Part shown: positions 1 to 12,913 of the stretch, piece after piece | How the letters are laid out: each line of letters starts with the position of its first letter | Position numbering within the stretch: the first letter of the stretch is position 1 | Assembly: GCA_049999725.1 (NCBI GenBank) | Contig: JBNGIS010035518.1 | Location: forward strand, 1-31,927 | Length of the DNA stretch: 31,927 nt | Direction of reading: 5' to 3' | From: Haplomitrium mnioides | Taxonomy: Eukaryota > Marchantiophyta > Haplomitriopsida > Calobryales | Position numbers and translations under genes: made by a program | Notes under the pieces: model-generated | Databases searched by the model: none | The model's input: the letters and a program-made list of their open reading frames with translations, nothing else | What the model was told of the DNA's origin: nothing

Positions 1-633
1 GCTTATCTTTTTTCTTAGCGGTTGCTTATCTAGATTGCTCAATTTCATGTTGGAGGAATGAAAGAATGAAGAATGGTGCAAAGAAGAGAAGGGTCAATCA
101 GATCATAGAATGAAGGATTGTACAACAAACAAATTTGTATTTGTTGAGTTGTATAGCAAAATGAAATTGTAGCATTGATGTTCATGGACCTACTAGAATT
201 CATTGTTAGAGATTCAGAAAGCCAAAAGAGGACAATTTGAAGACAAGATGTGTGATCGTGATTGAGTTTGTGCTCAAAAATCACGTTCACAATTGTGACA
301 AGAGTGGAGATTCGACTTCATGCATATATGCAACCAAGAGAGTCTGTGTTATCAAGAATTTGCAACAAAATCCTTGTGAATCGGTTCCAAAATACAACCG
401 CTATGTGACGTGCTAAAGTTTTGATTAATCATTTTGTGTTTGTGTGCTCCGCATCAGGTTTGTTTTGGGTATTTGTACACTCTATTGTATTTGTATACCT
501 CTTTGTTATATGCTCCCAAAATTAGATTTGTAGATATATGTGTTCATGTTGTTGGAGATCAAACTTGGAATAGAAGACCACATTAGAAGAGTCTGCCTTG
601 TGTCTGCATGTTCTATTTATATGTGGATTTGCT

Positions 634-636
<3 letters not shown>

Positions 637-681
<45 letters not shown>
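637..681. repeat. (GT)n microsatellite
   Basis: About 22 uninterrupted GT dinucleotides follow CTCAC and end at GCGC. It is a simple sequence repeat, probably length-polymorphic. Confidence 0.95.
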
Positions 682-684
<3 letters not shown>

Positions 685-2106
685 TTGTTAACTAGCTAGA
701 AGAAGAAAAACATGGGATTAAATCATAAATAGAAGTCTACCTCTTCTATTTGTAGCTTTCATTATTTGTTCAGTGCATTGTCCCATCTCTTACATGTGAC
801 TTGTAATATCAACTTAAATTGCACTGATATACCATTTGTATACTTTGAGTGGTTGGTAAAGGCTAGCACTATAGAGCATTCAAAGGTTGTCAAAAGCTGG
901 ACTGGTTTGTATCTAGCTAAGAACCATTTAGGCTTAGTATTTCGATAACTAACTATATGCAACACCTGTTGCTTCTAATGTAATTGGAATAAAGTGAAGC
1001 ATATGCTTATACCTTGATTGTCTTTCTTGCATGCTTAAATAGAATGGATCTTGTAATGCCCACCCCTAGTTACTGACTATCTTGCCTTTATCATGTTGTA
1101 CTAAGTCTTTGAATGCTTCATTGATTCATGATTTGTTTTCCCACACAAAAGAATATCAAAATTTGTAGAAGATTGACACCTAAGCTTGCTACATGCAATT
1201 TAATCACATCATTTTGTTCTTTGATTGTCCTTCCTTCCTAGCATCATAAGTAGAAATAGCTAGAATTCATGCCCCCCAACTCACTTTCTTGTCACTTGTG
1301 TAACATCACTTGATATCATCCACCTATCAACTCATGTTTGTGTTCCACCATTTGTTCCCACTTCTAAGTACTATTCACAAGTATACCTTCATAAAACTTA
1401 TTGGTTTGTTTGTCGTTATCTTGATTTGTAAACATAATCTTCCCCGACCTTTTGGTAGCATTTGTGTCCACCTTTTGTTGTTGTAGATTCCTCTCCACTT
1501 TTCATAGTTTGTTTTCATAAGCCCCCAATATGTGTAATCTCACTTTTGTAACATTGTTTGTGTTGTAGTTCTAGGATTTTTACATGAAGTCCACTATTGG
1601 TTCATTTTTCCTTGAAGTCTTTGTTATCATAACCATTCCTCCGAACCTTTATAGTCAAAGTCTATTACAATCAGGACACTATTCAAGGTTGAATGTCATA
1701 GCTCCCATCTCAAATCATTGTTATTGTAAGCTTTTCTATTTGCAACACTATTCTTACTTTGTTCTATGTAGTTTGTTCCCCCATGTCCGATTTGTGAGTT
1801 GTAGATTTGTTTGTCCCTTTGCTGTTTTCATACATTGTTGGTCCCTTTTGATACTCATTGGTCCATTTAGTTAATAGGTCCTTCCAATGCTGCTCTCTTG
1901 GGTAGCTGAACCATTGTGTCCAAAATGCTAACATTAGAAAACCAAATGTCGTCTTAGTTTACGAATCTTCGTTCCCTAATTTTCAAAACCCAAATCTTGA
2001 TTTTTTTCATCCAATCATGAAGCACCTTTGCATCACCTAGTTTGTGGAAGATGAGCCATCACATTGACCATTATAATGCTTGACCAGCGCTACCCAAAGC
2101 ATAGAA

Positions 2107-2131
2107 GGCAAGTTGGCTGCTATGAACAATA
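2107..2131 (+). repeat. 25-bp dispersed direct repeat, copy 1
   Basis: This copy begins GGCAAGTTGGCTGCTAT and recurs at 2726-2750 in the same orientation with one mismatch (G to C at position 18). The copies lie 619 bp apart and the sequence around them is not obviously duplicated. It could be the remnant of an old segmental duplication or of a mobile-element end. Confidence 0.7.
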
Positions 2132-2725
2132 CCTGACCTACAAAGAAAAAATGGAGACCAACTTACAATATGTTTATGATTGCCTCGTGATTGTTGAATG
2201 GACTTGAGTACCATGGCTTGTTGTTGTTAAGCTGTAAGGTATTCCTCTCCATGTCTAGTTGAAGTGCCAAACTCTCTCCTTGCGTAAAGTCAATTTGCAA
2301 TAAGATGTTTCAAACTCAATCAATCATTTCTATATAAAGAACTTATCTAGTAGTTCAAAGTAAGGAGAGAAACCCTTGCAAATATCTATGACTGCCCATC
2401 TTCCTCACATGTCAGGTTCCTAACTGAACTATCATGAGACCCTATAGATCCATAGTTCTTGAACTAGATTATTTTCCGATAGTAAGTTTGTAGTTTTCCT
2501 CCAAAGAGAAATAGTACCTCGAAACCCGAACTTCTTTTGTACCCCAAAAATCTTTGTTGCCAAAATGAACAATATCCCATAAACCATGATTCATGAACCT
2601 TAGGCTCCCAATCTTTGAGCTTAAGTTGCACACACATTGTGCAACATACAACGACATAGACATGTCTAGTGTAAGGGGCTTCATCCCCAAATAGCCCCTC
2701 TTTCTTGAGCAATAGTTGTCCCTTT

Positions 2726-2750
2726 GGCAAGTTGGCTGCTATCAACAATA
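2726..2750 (+). repeat. 25-bp dispersed direct repeat, copy 2
   Basis: Second copy of the repeat at 2107-2131, with 24 of 25 bases identical. It lies inside the unassigned minus-strand open frame at 2464-2838. Confidence 0.7.
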
Positions 2751-3489
2751 GAGCAAGTTGGTATTGGATCAAAATTATAAAAAAAAAAGAAATTGAACAT
2801 GGACAAATCATAAAGCAAGCCAAAGATAAAGCAACCAAGTTTAGAGGAGATTCTGAAATGATTAAAAGAGGCTTTGTGAGGGAGTAATCCTAGCGTCATA
2901 TTAGGACTTTGGATTCAGGGTATAGGGGGAGGAGCCCTGATATTTGGTGTTGATCGGTTGTAGTTGTGTTGTAGTATATTGCCTAACTTATGATCTTATG
3001 TACTGGATGAATCATGCAAGGAACCCCACTGATCGGGCTATCTACGGATATACTTGGTCGTGGCGGTAGTGAGGTCCACCATGACATAAGGGGTCGTGAG
3101 GGTGCTTCTCTTCCCTCTGGACCGGCTTTGGGACCTACATACAACTTCTGGCTTGCTGGTTTGTCTTGAGGCTCAGAGTTGACTACCTAAAGCAGAAAGG
3201 AAATAAATCAAATGCTTCTGAGTTTTTTACGTGTTGTAACTTTGAGAGTACAAATACCCACATTCAATTCTGCAAGGGACTCACACACCTATAGAGATAT
3301 TCAATGATAATATTCTCAATAGCGAGTACAACAGGTACCAGTACAAATCGGTTCTTGACCCTACAACTCACTACTGGAGTCCAACTCCCTACAATCTCAG
3401 CCCTGTAACAATTTCCCTTCCTCAAACTCCCCAATGGTACGTACACTCACACTTAACCCTCACAAAACCTTACCACAAAAAACACAGAA

Positions 3490-6400
3490 TGTTATGAACC
3501 AAAAACAGACTACATAGACGTCTCATCACCAAATACATGCACAATTACATAAACATACAACCCTTGTGTTTTTCCTGCTTTAACTTATTATTTTATTACC
3601 TTAGCCACCAGCCAGGATGAGCCAAACCTTGGAATATCCCTCACACTTTTGAACCATCAATCCTCCAATATAGTCTTCTCCAAGAACCCCGTCGACTATG
3701 CTTTTCTTCGTCTTCCCATCCCCACATTCCCCATCTCAGTATAAAGTCCAGAGATATCTCTTCCCTTCTGGCTTCCTTCCATGACTCACACCGCTATTCC
3801 TCCATGCCTTGATCCCGTCCTTCACCCTTCCTACTTGTTTTCAATAGCCTTAATCCAGTTCTTAGTTTCCTCCTTGTTGGCAATTTCCCCCTTTTGATGC
3901 ATACTTTCTCAACAGTTCCTATCCTCACACTTTGTCATCTTCATTTCTCATCTACTCATCTTCCATATCCAATACACAGCCCTATGACAACCAGATCCTT
4001 CTCCCTTCTACTTATTTAATCCCTTCTTCCATATCATACTCCTGTAATCAGCCGCCTGCTCACTAAATCTCCTTGTGTTATTCTCCAATCATGTCGACCA
4101 TCTACACCTTCTATTCCCCTATTATGTCTCCTCCTCAAATCTTGCTCTCTCCATCTTCTAATGGTTTTCTGGCTTCACCATTTTAGTCTCCCTTCGGCAA
4201 ATTCTACAGTCCAGGTGACCTCCTACACATCAACCTCTGAACTCCTCATACGCGAGGTATCTCATTTAGGACCATTTATCAAGGCTACAAGGTGAAGTTC
4301 TTTCTAACTACACCGACAATCCCACACACATCTCCCATCGTTCAGGTCCATCAATTGCGCAAAATAGCCAGCAGCTGAACGTTGATTTCCATCGATCCGA
4401 CATTGTTCTCTGCTGCCTCCAGGGAACACCTTCTGATGTCACTATGGACATGCCTACATCTTGCAGCACAACGCCTGAAGACAGTCGCATGCATCACGCT
4501 CATGCAGCTGCCTCCCAAACTGAATTTCAGTTTATGCTCTTCAACGATTTCTCATGTCCGTCTTCTCCATTCCAACACTCAAAATTCCAAAACTCCAGAG
4601 GAACTCAAGAGGGCCACTATCCATGTGTCCCACGCACTTCGCTTGTTTGCGTGCATCAGTGCACACTACTCCCTCACATGCATGCGATCTATTTTCTCCA
4701 CCCATTGATTATAATTCTTCCTTCATCCTATGAATCCATTAGGCAATCTGTAATCTCTGCGACCGCTGCAATACCAGCCTCTTCACGGTGAAATTTTCTT
4801 GCCGTCTGTCTCACCCGCAATTCTTCGAGGACATATCACCATCCTCCTTTCATACAGATTTTTGCCAGCCTTCACCTTCCCATCCACAATATTCTGTACT
4901 ATGAGTTCTGCGCTATAGAAGGTTGGGATCAAGAATCTACACTCCCTTCCAACCCAGTCCGTGAACACCTCGACCCCACTCCTTTTCCTGAATTCAAATC
5001 CACACCCGCTGCTGATCGAGTTCTGTAGCAGCTACCCATCCCACTGCATGGACTCCTGCCGCGACGACATCAGCCTTCATGCATCCAGACTATCTCTGCT
5101 CGATATTCCTAAACGCAACTGGCTCCCATCAGGTTCCACCATCCAGAGGACCGATCATGCGTCGGCCGCAGTCTTCCCTTGTCATTCCACGGAGTCAGCT
5201 TGTCCTCTTTCCGTTCCACAATCCTGAGATCGGATCGCCCATCGCCCAGCAGCCCTCACTCAAAGCACAACCTGGTTTTAGTCTGCGGTTGGCTTCCTGT
5301 ACAAAGCAACCTCAATTCACATCTGGACGAGACGCAGACGATCACGCTGGAGAGCACCTCACCATCTCCCTCGAATTCATGTCCTGTCCTCGGTAGTTAC
5401 AACCCACACCTCCTACGCTTTTCCCTTGGCCTTCATCGATATCGCAGATCGGCACGTTCATTCCTTCGGCGGCAGGCCCACTTTCACATATCTGTCAATT
5501 CCCCATTCTATCCACGCGACAAGATCACGATTAACTAGGCATTCCCAGCCACCACTACGTTGCACTTAATCACCTTGTAAAACAACCTGTTGTCCTCCCT
5601 GAATTTTTTTGTGATTACGGAGGTTCAGATTGAAGTCACTGATTGCTACAATATCCTCTCCTGAATTTTGTATGCATCGCCCAAGCCTTTAGATGGGTAA
5701 GGCTTCGAATTCAAATCTATACAAGTCGCAAGAGGTCATCCACAGGAACAAAGCTTCATTCGGGGCTGCTAGAGGTTCCCCGATCGAACTGTTCGATCCT
5801 TACCTCCTGCAACGAGCAGTCTTCCTGCGGCAGAGCACTTCTTTTGAAACTGAAATCTTCCCATGCAAGAACATTGGCGCACCACCTCTCATATCCAACT
5901 GTCACTTCCTAGCGATCCAGCCCTCAGGGGATTCATATCTTTACTTCCCCACAACTGCTCTTTGTCAAACTCTAAACTAAAATGTTTTTCTCATGTCTGC
6001 CAACATTGAGCATGCTCCTTTTCATATCACTATCTCTCCCTGCGTGGCGGCTCTCCCATATCCAATCACATGCATTTTCTTAAAATCCCTCTTTCCAACA
6101 TGCGGCTTACAGCTTCAACACCAACGATTCCACGGTTTCCAAGAACTGCGCGGCCCCGAAGAACCGCGCCCCCTTCGATATTCCCTTCGTCCTCCTAGCC
6201 TTACAGTAATCCTCTAGCAAAATTCATCAAGCTTCTTCGCATCTCCTCAGCACTTGTCCTCCCGCACGATACATGCTGCTCTCAATGTCTTCCCTCATCA
6301 AGATCAAGGGACCATTCCCAACAAAACAAGAACTCCCCTAAAGCGGCGCCACTCACCAAGAAAGAAGGAGAGAGCGAAGAGAAGTAGTCCTCTCTTCTTT

Positions 6401-6594
6401 TTTATCAAGCCCTATGTTCCCACGGAGCGGGAAACTTATGTTTTAATTTCTGCCATCAGATGTAATGTATCTCCATCATCCATTTTAGTCTTCTTTTCTC
6501 CTTGGCTTGGTTGGTAGCTTAGGTATAGTTAGCAAGTACTTAATATTTTACTAAATATTTTACTATTATACTTATTATTTACTAACCCATGACA
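3490..6594. other. C-rich low-AT block, possible relic LTR
   Basis: This 3.1-kb stretch has a clearly different composition from its AT-rich flanks: the plus strand is rich in C and CT runs and it keeps more CpG. It begins TGTTATGAACC and ends CTAACCCATGACA, so its ends are TG...CA and form a 7-bp near-inverted repeat (TGTTATG/CATGACA, one mismatch), as LTR ends do. However, the flanking five bases (CAGAA and TTTTC) do not match, and I see no polypurine tract or primer-binding site next to either end. The many plus-strand open frames show no family motif and probably reflect the lower AT content. An old solo LTR or the non-coding part of a large retroelement is possible but unproven. Confidence 0.25.
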
Positions 6595-6952
6595 TTTTCT
6601 AAAGTGTAAGAACAACACACACGAACAGGTATACCTCTATACCTTACTATCCATACCCACACACCTGACTTACAAACAGACTGACTTTCTTTTCTTCTTC
6701 TTGTTGAAGCGCTATTTCTCTATTTATCTCCATTGAGCATATCTGAGCTGTTGTTGCCCTTGAGTGATCTGTTGCTGGACTTGATTGGTACTTGTGATTC
6801 AGAAAACACATGCTATTCCTACAATTGCATTTTTAGATCCTAAGGAAGATTTCCTACTTTAAATATAATAAAAAGTTTTCCAACTAGAAATTATAAAAGT
6901 CTTTGGATTAAACTTCTGAGAATCTTCCGTCCTTCTATTTGGACATGGTCTG
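6595..6952. other. Unassigned sequence between the C-rich block and a pseudogene
   Basis: AT-rich with a short CT-rich run near 6680-6710. No gene or repeat structure is recognised. Confidence 0.5.
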
Positions 6953-8290
6953 TTGTTTGCCATTTCTACCATTCGCCTGCTTGTTTTCTTCATTTTCCTT
7001 AACTTCTTGCTCCTTTGCCTCTCCTTGCGTGCTTCTTTAACTCCCATCCTGGACCCTAACACATCAATATTTGAGAAAAGTACAAGCTTGATGGTTGCAG
7101 TAGCCAAAAGACGACAAGAGAAGGTGGTTGACAAATCAAGACCCAAAAATTTGACGAACAAGGCAGTTTAAGAACCAAGACCCAAACTTGTTGGTGGTGT
7201 GGAGGCTGGAAGTCTCAATGCATTGTCGCCCTCTTCTGAGAACACAAAAATAGGAAGCGACAATAGTCACCTTAGCTTGTGGCAAGCAACATTCTACGAA
7301 GGTATTCGGCTTGCAAACACTCAAGTGAGAGGATTGGAGGATACAATGGCAAGTTAGTACGACACTATTAAAGTGCTAGAGATTGAAAAGGATGCCAGAA
7401 CAAAAGATATCAACGAATTAATATACAAAGTGAAGAACATGGCATTGTTGAAGGCAAGGGTGGAAATAATGAAGAGAACAAGTTTGCCTCTAAGCCACAA
7501 TTGCCAAAGAGCAAGCTACACAAGAGGAGTTAGACAAAAAGGTAGATGAAGAGAAGGAGAAGGTTTGCATTGCCAAAGAGAAATTGCATTTAGTTGCGGT
7601 AAGGCTAGAAAAGTTGGTGGAGAGGCACAAAAAGGTTATCAAGCATATGTTTAATTAGAGATTACTTGCATAAAATTTGGAGAAGTTGCTGAAATAATCC
7701 GTCGAGATTTGGAATTCAAAAGCCAAGCAAGCGAGAGTGCTCTAGCTAAAGTTGTCCAAATAGAAAAGAGACTTTGTGTCACACAAAGAAAAGAGTTCTA
7801 TCAAGATCTCATAGAGGCAGTTGTGTGAGGTTGTTGCGCTTCAAAAGATATGGGCTGGAGTTTGCTAGCTGAAGGCTAATGTCTTGGATAGAATAGAGAT
7901 CAACCTACATCGACTAATATATGATGTCTCAATGGCCTATTGAAATATCGAGCAACGTAAGCTACCAGGCTGATCTAACAGCCCTCCTAGTCTTAGTTAG
8001 GGTTAGTTGTAGGATGGGGTTATATGGGGTGATCTAGAGATGCGCATAGGCACTCCTCCCTTGTTGTATTATTGAGACCATTCGAGCCATTTGTGAATAT
8101 AGAGAATTTCTCCATCCCCTAAGTGTATGTGATTTTGTGAGTCTAGCGCAGTGTGATTTTGACATGGCCAACCAACAATGAAGTTGAGCAAGCTCAAGAG
8201 GAGTTAATGGCCTACTAAGACCAAAGAAAAGAAGACGTCGTTGGAGCAAGAGAAGGCTTACTATGTGTCTTAAGCAAGGCATATTTTGTT
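6953..8290 (+). pseudogene. Degraded coiled-coil-like coding relic
   Basis: One reading frame runs from an ATG at 6953 to about 7460, interrupted only by TAA at 7169 and a TAG near 7350. After frame shifts, further coding-like stretches continue to about 7840 and, weakly, to 8290. The translated pieces are rich in Lys, Glu, Ala, Leu and Arg with heptad-like spacing (for example EELDKKVDEEKEK and SESALAKVVQIEKR), which suggests an extended coiled coil. The first 25 residues are very hydrophobic but may not be the real start. I recognise no family. Charged coiled-coil proteins of this kind occur both in host genes and as accessory proteins of plant transposons, and nothing here decides between these. 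Several stops and at least two frame shifts make it non-functional. Confidence 0.4.
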
Positions 8291-8589
8291 GGTGGCTAGA
8301 GAAGTTTCTATCAATGGAATCTATGTGATGACTAGTGGAGCCATTGATATCGACATAAATATAGATTATAGTTAGATTGAGTGTTTTTACCGATTGTAAA
8401 CTCTATATTTACAATAACACCAAGAATGATTGTTTTTTTTGCAATTGTACGCTTTTGATCAATGAAAATACCATATTTTGTATGAAGTCAAAGTTATGGG
8501 AGCAATGCAACCCCCATATTAACAACAGCACTTTTTGCATAATTTGCAAAGTAGTTATTGAAACTCAATGTTATCCAAGAAATAGTCCG

Positions 8590-10690
8590 TAAAATTGTTC
8601 GCTTTTGGGATGTGATCACAAAATTTTCCAATGCATGAACACTTTTCTAGATTACTTGCCATCGATCGGAGGACAATGAAATAGTGCAACGGATGAAGGC
8701 TCTTTTTGTAGTTCTATGCCATTAGACTGAACAAATTACAAAATTGTCAATTCGACTAAACAAATTTGATATTGTAAGATGCACAAACTCTTTTGGAATT
8801 CTGCGCCGCCCAATTTAGCCTTTTGAAAATTCTACAAACCACAAGTGTTTTGTAGAATTGTCTATCGTGCAACTCAACGATGATGTTGTATGAGTAACAA
8901 ATACTTAAAGGTGGTTACCAATGCGCAACTTACTAACTATGCCATTGTGCACCGAACAAACATCAACAGACATCACTCTTGGATTTTTTTAATAACTCCA
9001 TTTATCAGGTTCAAAACTGTAAAGGGGGCGATTAGTTTGTTGTTAAGTGCATTGGCGGTCTTGTCGGTCTCAAGATTTAGCAACAGTTGAATACTTATTT
9101 GAATTCTAAGTTGCTCAATTAACCGTCGATGAAGTTGTTTGCTTTTTGGAGCTATTTCGCAACTACAACATTTTGCAACACACAAATAAAGTATGAAGAA
9201 CAAAGCCTATTCAGATTTTAGTACCGCCTGACATCACGATTACAAAAAGTGTGAGGAACAAAAGCATTTTGGAGTTCTTTGCCACTAGACTCACTGATTC
9301 TAAAATTGTGGGAGGAAAGAAGAATTTTTTTAGATCTCTCGTGCCTACCTCCCCGACCGCAACATTGTCCAACAAAAAAAGACTTTTCAAAATTCTTTAT
9401 TGCTCAACTCATCAGTCACAAAAATAGACGAGGCATGAAGAAATTTTGGATATCTCCGCCGCCCAACTCTTGGATCAGGACATTGTTTAACAAGCAAAGA
9501 CTTTTTGGAATTTTCCACCACATAACTCACACATTCCAAAAATGTGCAACACACAAAGAAATTTTAGATTTCTCTACCATAAGACTTTTTTATTACGATA
9601 GTGCTTGACAAATGAATGCTTTTTTTCCTCTGTGTCGCTCAACTCACCAATGATCAACAAAGATCAACAAAGAGTTTTTTCAAAATTATCCATTGGACAA
9701 CTTTCCAATGACAAAAATATGTGAGGACCAAAGAAATTTTGGAGATCTCCACCTTTTGACTCCTCGATTATGACATTGTTTGACAAACAAAGACTTTTGG
9801 AATTGTATAATGTCTGACTCACATATGACCAAAGTGTGCAAATCATGAAGGAATTTTGGAGTTCTTTGCCAGTTGACTTTTTGGTCTAGACATTGTCGAC
9901 AAACAAATACCTTTTGTTCCTCTCTACCATTCGACTTGCCTATGATGACATTGTCCAACAAATGAAGACTTTTTGGAGTTCTATTCTATTTGACTCATTG
10001 ATACAACATTGTGATAGGAACAAAGACTTTTGGAATTCTCCACCACCCAACTCACCGATGACGACACTATCCAACAAATGAATACTTTTCAAAAATTTTG
10101 CCACTAGACTCGCCGATGACAAAAATGTGCTATACACAAAGAAATTTTGGAGTTCTCCTCCGCCCATTTCTCCAAATACAATATTGTTCAATGAATGAAG
10201 ACTATTCAAAGTTTTGTGGAGCCATTTGACTCACCGATTAAAAAATTATGCGACGAACTAAATTTTTTTGGACGTTTTGTCTTTTGTGTCATCGATTACA
10301 TTATTGTGCAATGAACAAAGACTTTCAAAGTTTTGCACTGCTTGACTAACCAAATATGACATTGCATGACAAACCAAATTAACATTGGAGTTTTTTGCTA
10401 CGTAACTCAATGATTACAACATGCATTGTTAGTTTTTTGAAGTGCCTCTAATCCATTCAATGATGAGAAAGTGTTCAATTTTTTGCCATACGACATATCC
10501 ATTGCCCAACTCAACGACTATGAAATATGCAAAGCACAAACAATTTTCAAAATTACATACTACTCAACTCAAATTGTACAAAGAACACATGGTTTTTGGA
10601 TTTTTGCACCGTTCTTTTACATGAATGCAAAATTTTTGACTATTCATAGCAATGTGTTGACTGGATCTAAGAAAATACAAAACTTTTGAT
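8590..10690. repeat. Diverged ~59-bp tandem repeat array
   Basis: A degenerate unit recurs through about 2.1 kb. Its anchor is a T-run followed by GGA and TTCT (CTTTTTGGAATTCT and ATTTTGGAGTTCT variants), then a CCACCGCCCAACTCACCGAT-like part, then GACATTGTCCAACAAATGAA or AAAATGTGCAACACACAAAG. Anchors read by eye lie near 9267, 9328, 9384, 9442, 9501, 9561, 9621, 9681, 9738, 9795, 9852, 9911, 9969, 10026, 10084, 10144, 10203, 10264, 10322 and 10383, a mean spacing of about 58.7 bp. Weaker units continue on both sides (near 8641, 8702, 8789, 8845, 9144, 10432, 10474 and 10541), giving roughly 35 units. Units are heavily diverged, so the array is old. The short open frames inside it have no coding support. 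Confidence 0.85.
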
Positions 10691-12913
10691 CTCCATGCCA
10701 CGTTTGCTATTGGAAAAATAAGTAAATTGCTATTATCTTATTTGAGTATGTTCCTATAATATATCCTTATTGTCTACAAAACTCTTACAATTCCGAAGTA
10801 GCTTGGATATATTCTAATTTGGTGACATATTAAAGATTGATTTATGAAAAATATCGAAAAGAATAAGCTTGGATAAAAAAACATCGTGCAAGAAAAAATG
10901 TATGCTATCTGAAGAGAGACCCTTTTTTCAGTATCAAAAAACATATTTTTGGTCATCTCACTTATACAAAAAGATATATTGAGGAAAGTTGAGCTGTTTT
11001 AGATATTTGTTATGGTCATTTGATTTGAATCAACGTTGCTTGAAGACATATTGACTTGGTTATAAGATCTGCAGCTTTATTCTTTTATTCCCTCCTTCTA
11101 TTCTATGAATTTTGATTAGTTCTAGTTTATAATAGATAAGACTATCTTCCCTTTCTTCTTGTAGTCTAGTTTTATGAGTTTCAGTTAGCCTCCCTTTCTC
11201 GTTTTCTCGTGAAGTATGAAGGTTAGATAGAGAACGTTAAACTTTCAAGATATACATGGATATAATGCATTCAAGATACTGACTTTTAATGCTTATTCAA
11301 CTAGGCATATGATAATTAATATTTGTCTTAGGCTTAAGGTTTCCTAAAGTATGGCATATTATTAATACTATTTGGTCATTTTGATAAAATTTTAATAATT
11401 TCCTAAGAGAAATCATCCATTTTTTCCTAGATGCATACTAGTCATGTGAAAATTTGCTATTTTGCATTGTACAACATAAATAGTCCATATCAAATTGCAT
11501 TGTCTATATTCCAAATTATCATATCTATATATAGTTTAACCTCCTAGAATATGTACATTCCAAGACCTTTGGCGTGCCCTTGCTAAGCATGCACAAGCAT
11601 CGATGCATTTTTTTAAAAATATATTAAACTTTTAGTTGGTATAGGATCCCATCAACGTACTCTTTGTATACTAATTTTCTCACTTGATATCCATTATTTT
11701 TAAATAGAGCTCCTAGATGCAAAAACTTGTGCACTTCCTATATGTTCACTTTGTTTTTTGTGTAGCTTCTTCAGGTAATTGGAATAACATAATGAAAGCT
11801 CTGAAGTTTATTTTGATTATTTTCTTTCATAAAAGGAGCATGATTTCTATATATCCAATCAAAATCTCTATTGGGTTGTGATCTATGATCACTGATTCAA
11901 TGCTTGCATCTCGTTTTGGCTCGACAACAACCCTCGTTGAGATAAAATATTTATCCAATTTTAGGACCACTTACCTATGGGAATCTCTTTTAGCTCCAAC
12001 TTTGAGGATGGGCACATTGGTTTTGCCACAACTTTCTGTCCCATGGTTTTGCCACAACTTTCTGTCCCATGATGTTCTCTTCTCAAATTCTTGCACTTAA
12101 TCGTGAATATAATAGACAACAATGTACTGAAGAGGCTACAAATCAGTGCACATAGATTGATCACAATAGAATTGTGACAAACAATGCCTACAACTGCTTT
12201 TTCTTGCATTCTTGTCAAAATACCTTAAAAGCTCATAGTAATGTGATTACGATACTTGTATTTTTCTATTCACACTCACACTTTCTTGATTAACCAAAAT
12301 CTTGACAACCCGATTTACCAAATTTCTGTTTTTTTCCCTACCAACTCTATAAGCACCAAGTTCTTGCATTTAGTGATATGAACGAGATTGAAACAATAGT
12401 ACATCAAAACCAAAAACAAAAGCTTCTTGCTAGATAATCTTCAAAACATAGTTTTATCATAAAATCTAGTTCTTATATTGGATACGCAAGTTGCCTCTAA
12501 GCCACCAACAAGTGATCGCATCCATATCAAGTCATAGTTGTCCACCAAATTTCATCAATTGGTAGCACCATTGGAACAAACATTTCCTTTCCAAATGCAA
12601 GGCTGAAATGGCAATGTCTGCTTTTCTATGTAAAATTTTTGTCTAGCAAAGAGTCTTAGTCCAATTTAAGAGGGAATCATTTGTTTTGATTTCCATTTTG
12701 TAAAGTAATTCAGTGTTTTAGGATGGATATATTTTTTTAATAGACTAGTCCAATTAGATTGAACTCCATTATGTGTTATGTATCGTAAGTTGTGCCAATT
12801 GTTTTGGCATTTTTCTAGTTTATTTTTTGCTAAGTCCAGTTTTTTTGGTGTCAATCTTGAGTCTCTCTCTTTAGATAGTTCTTAAAGCCTTGAATATAGT
12901 AGTGATAAGCTAG
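10691..12913. other. Unassigned AT-rich sequence
   Basis: No gene or mobile element is supported on either strand. A perfect 26-bp tandem duplication lies at 12019-12070. A minus-strand fragment near 11035-11090 reads NKAADLITKS, which recalls the end of copia RNase H, but its surroundings do not fit and I do not call it. Confidence 0.55.
12019..12070. repeat. Perfect 26-bp tandem duplication
   Basis: A 26-base unit beginning GGTTTTGCCACAACTTTCTG occurs twice head to tail without mismatch (12019-12044 and 12045-12070). The identity of the copies indicates a recent duplication compared with the decayed sequence around it. Confidence 0.9.

Larger units (their letters stand above)
1..3489. other. 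Unassigned AT-rich intergenic sequence
   Basis: I see no supported gene here on either strand. Open frames are short and have no recognisable motif. The stretch holds a GT microsatellite (637-681) and a 25-bp sequence present twice (2107-2131 and 2726-2750). A minus-strand frame at 2464-2838 is 124 codons long, but I find no family resemblance. About 2900-3200 is slightly richer in G and C than the rest, without an identifiable element. Confidence 0.6.

Noticed and set aside
637-681. GT repeat as Z-DNA or a regulatory element
   Set aside because: It is a plain microsatellite with no gene nearby to regulate.
2464-2838. 124-codon minus-strand frame
   Set aside because: No domain or composition typical of a gene. 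An overlapping minus-strand frame (2469-2690) in another phase is equally plausible, and neither has a recognisable family.
4382-6517. Dense plus-strand open frames of 70-120 codons
   Set aside because: They overlap in different frames, lack motifs and are explained by the low AT content of this block.
11035-11090. Minus-strand NKAADLITKS, similar to the end of copia RNase H (ADLFTK)
   Set aside because: Only about ten residues match, the frame is broken directly upstream, and the preceding kilobase shows no RNase H or RT motif. Chance similarity cannot be excluded.
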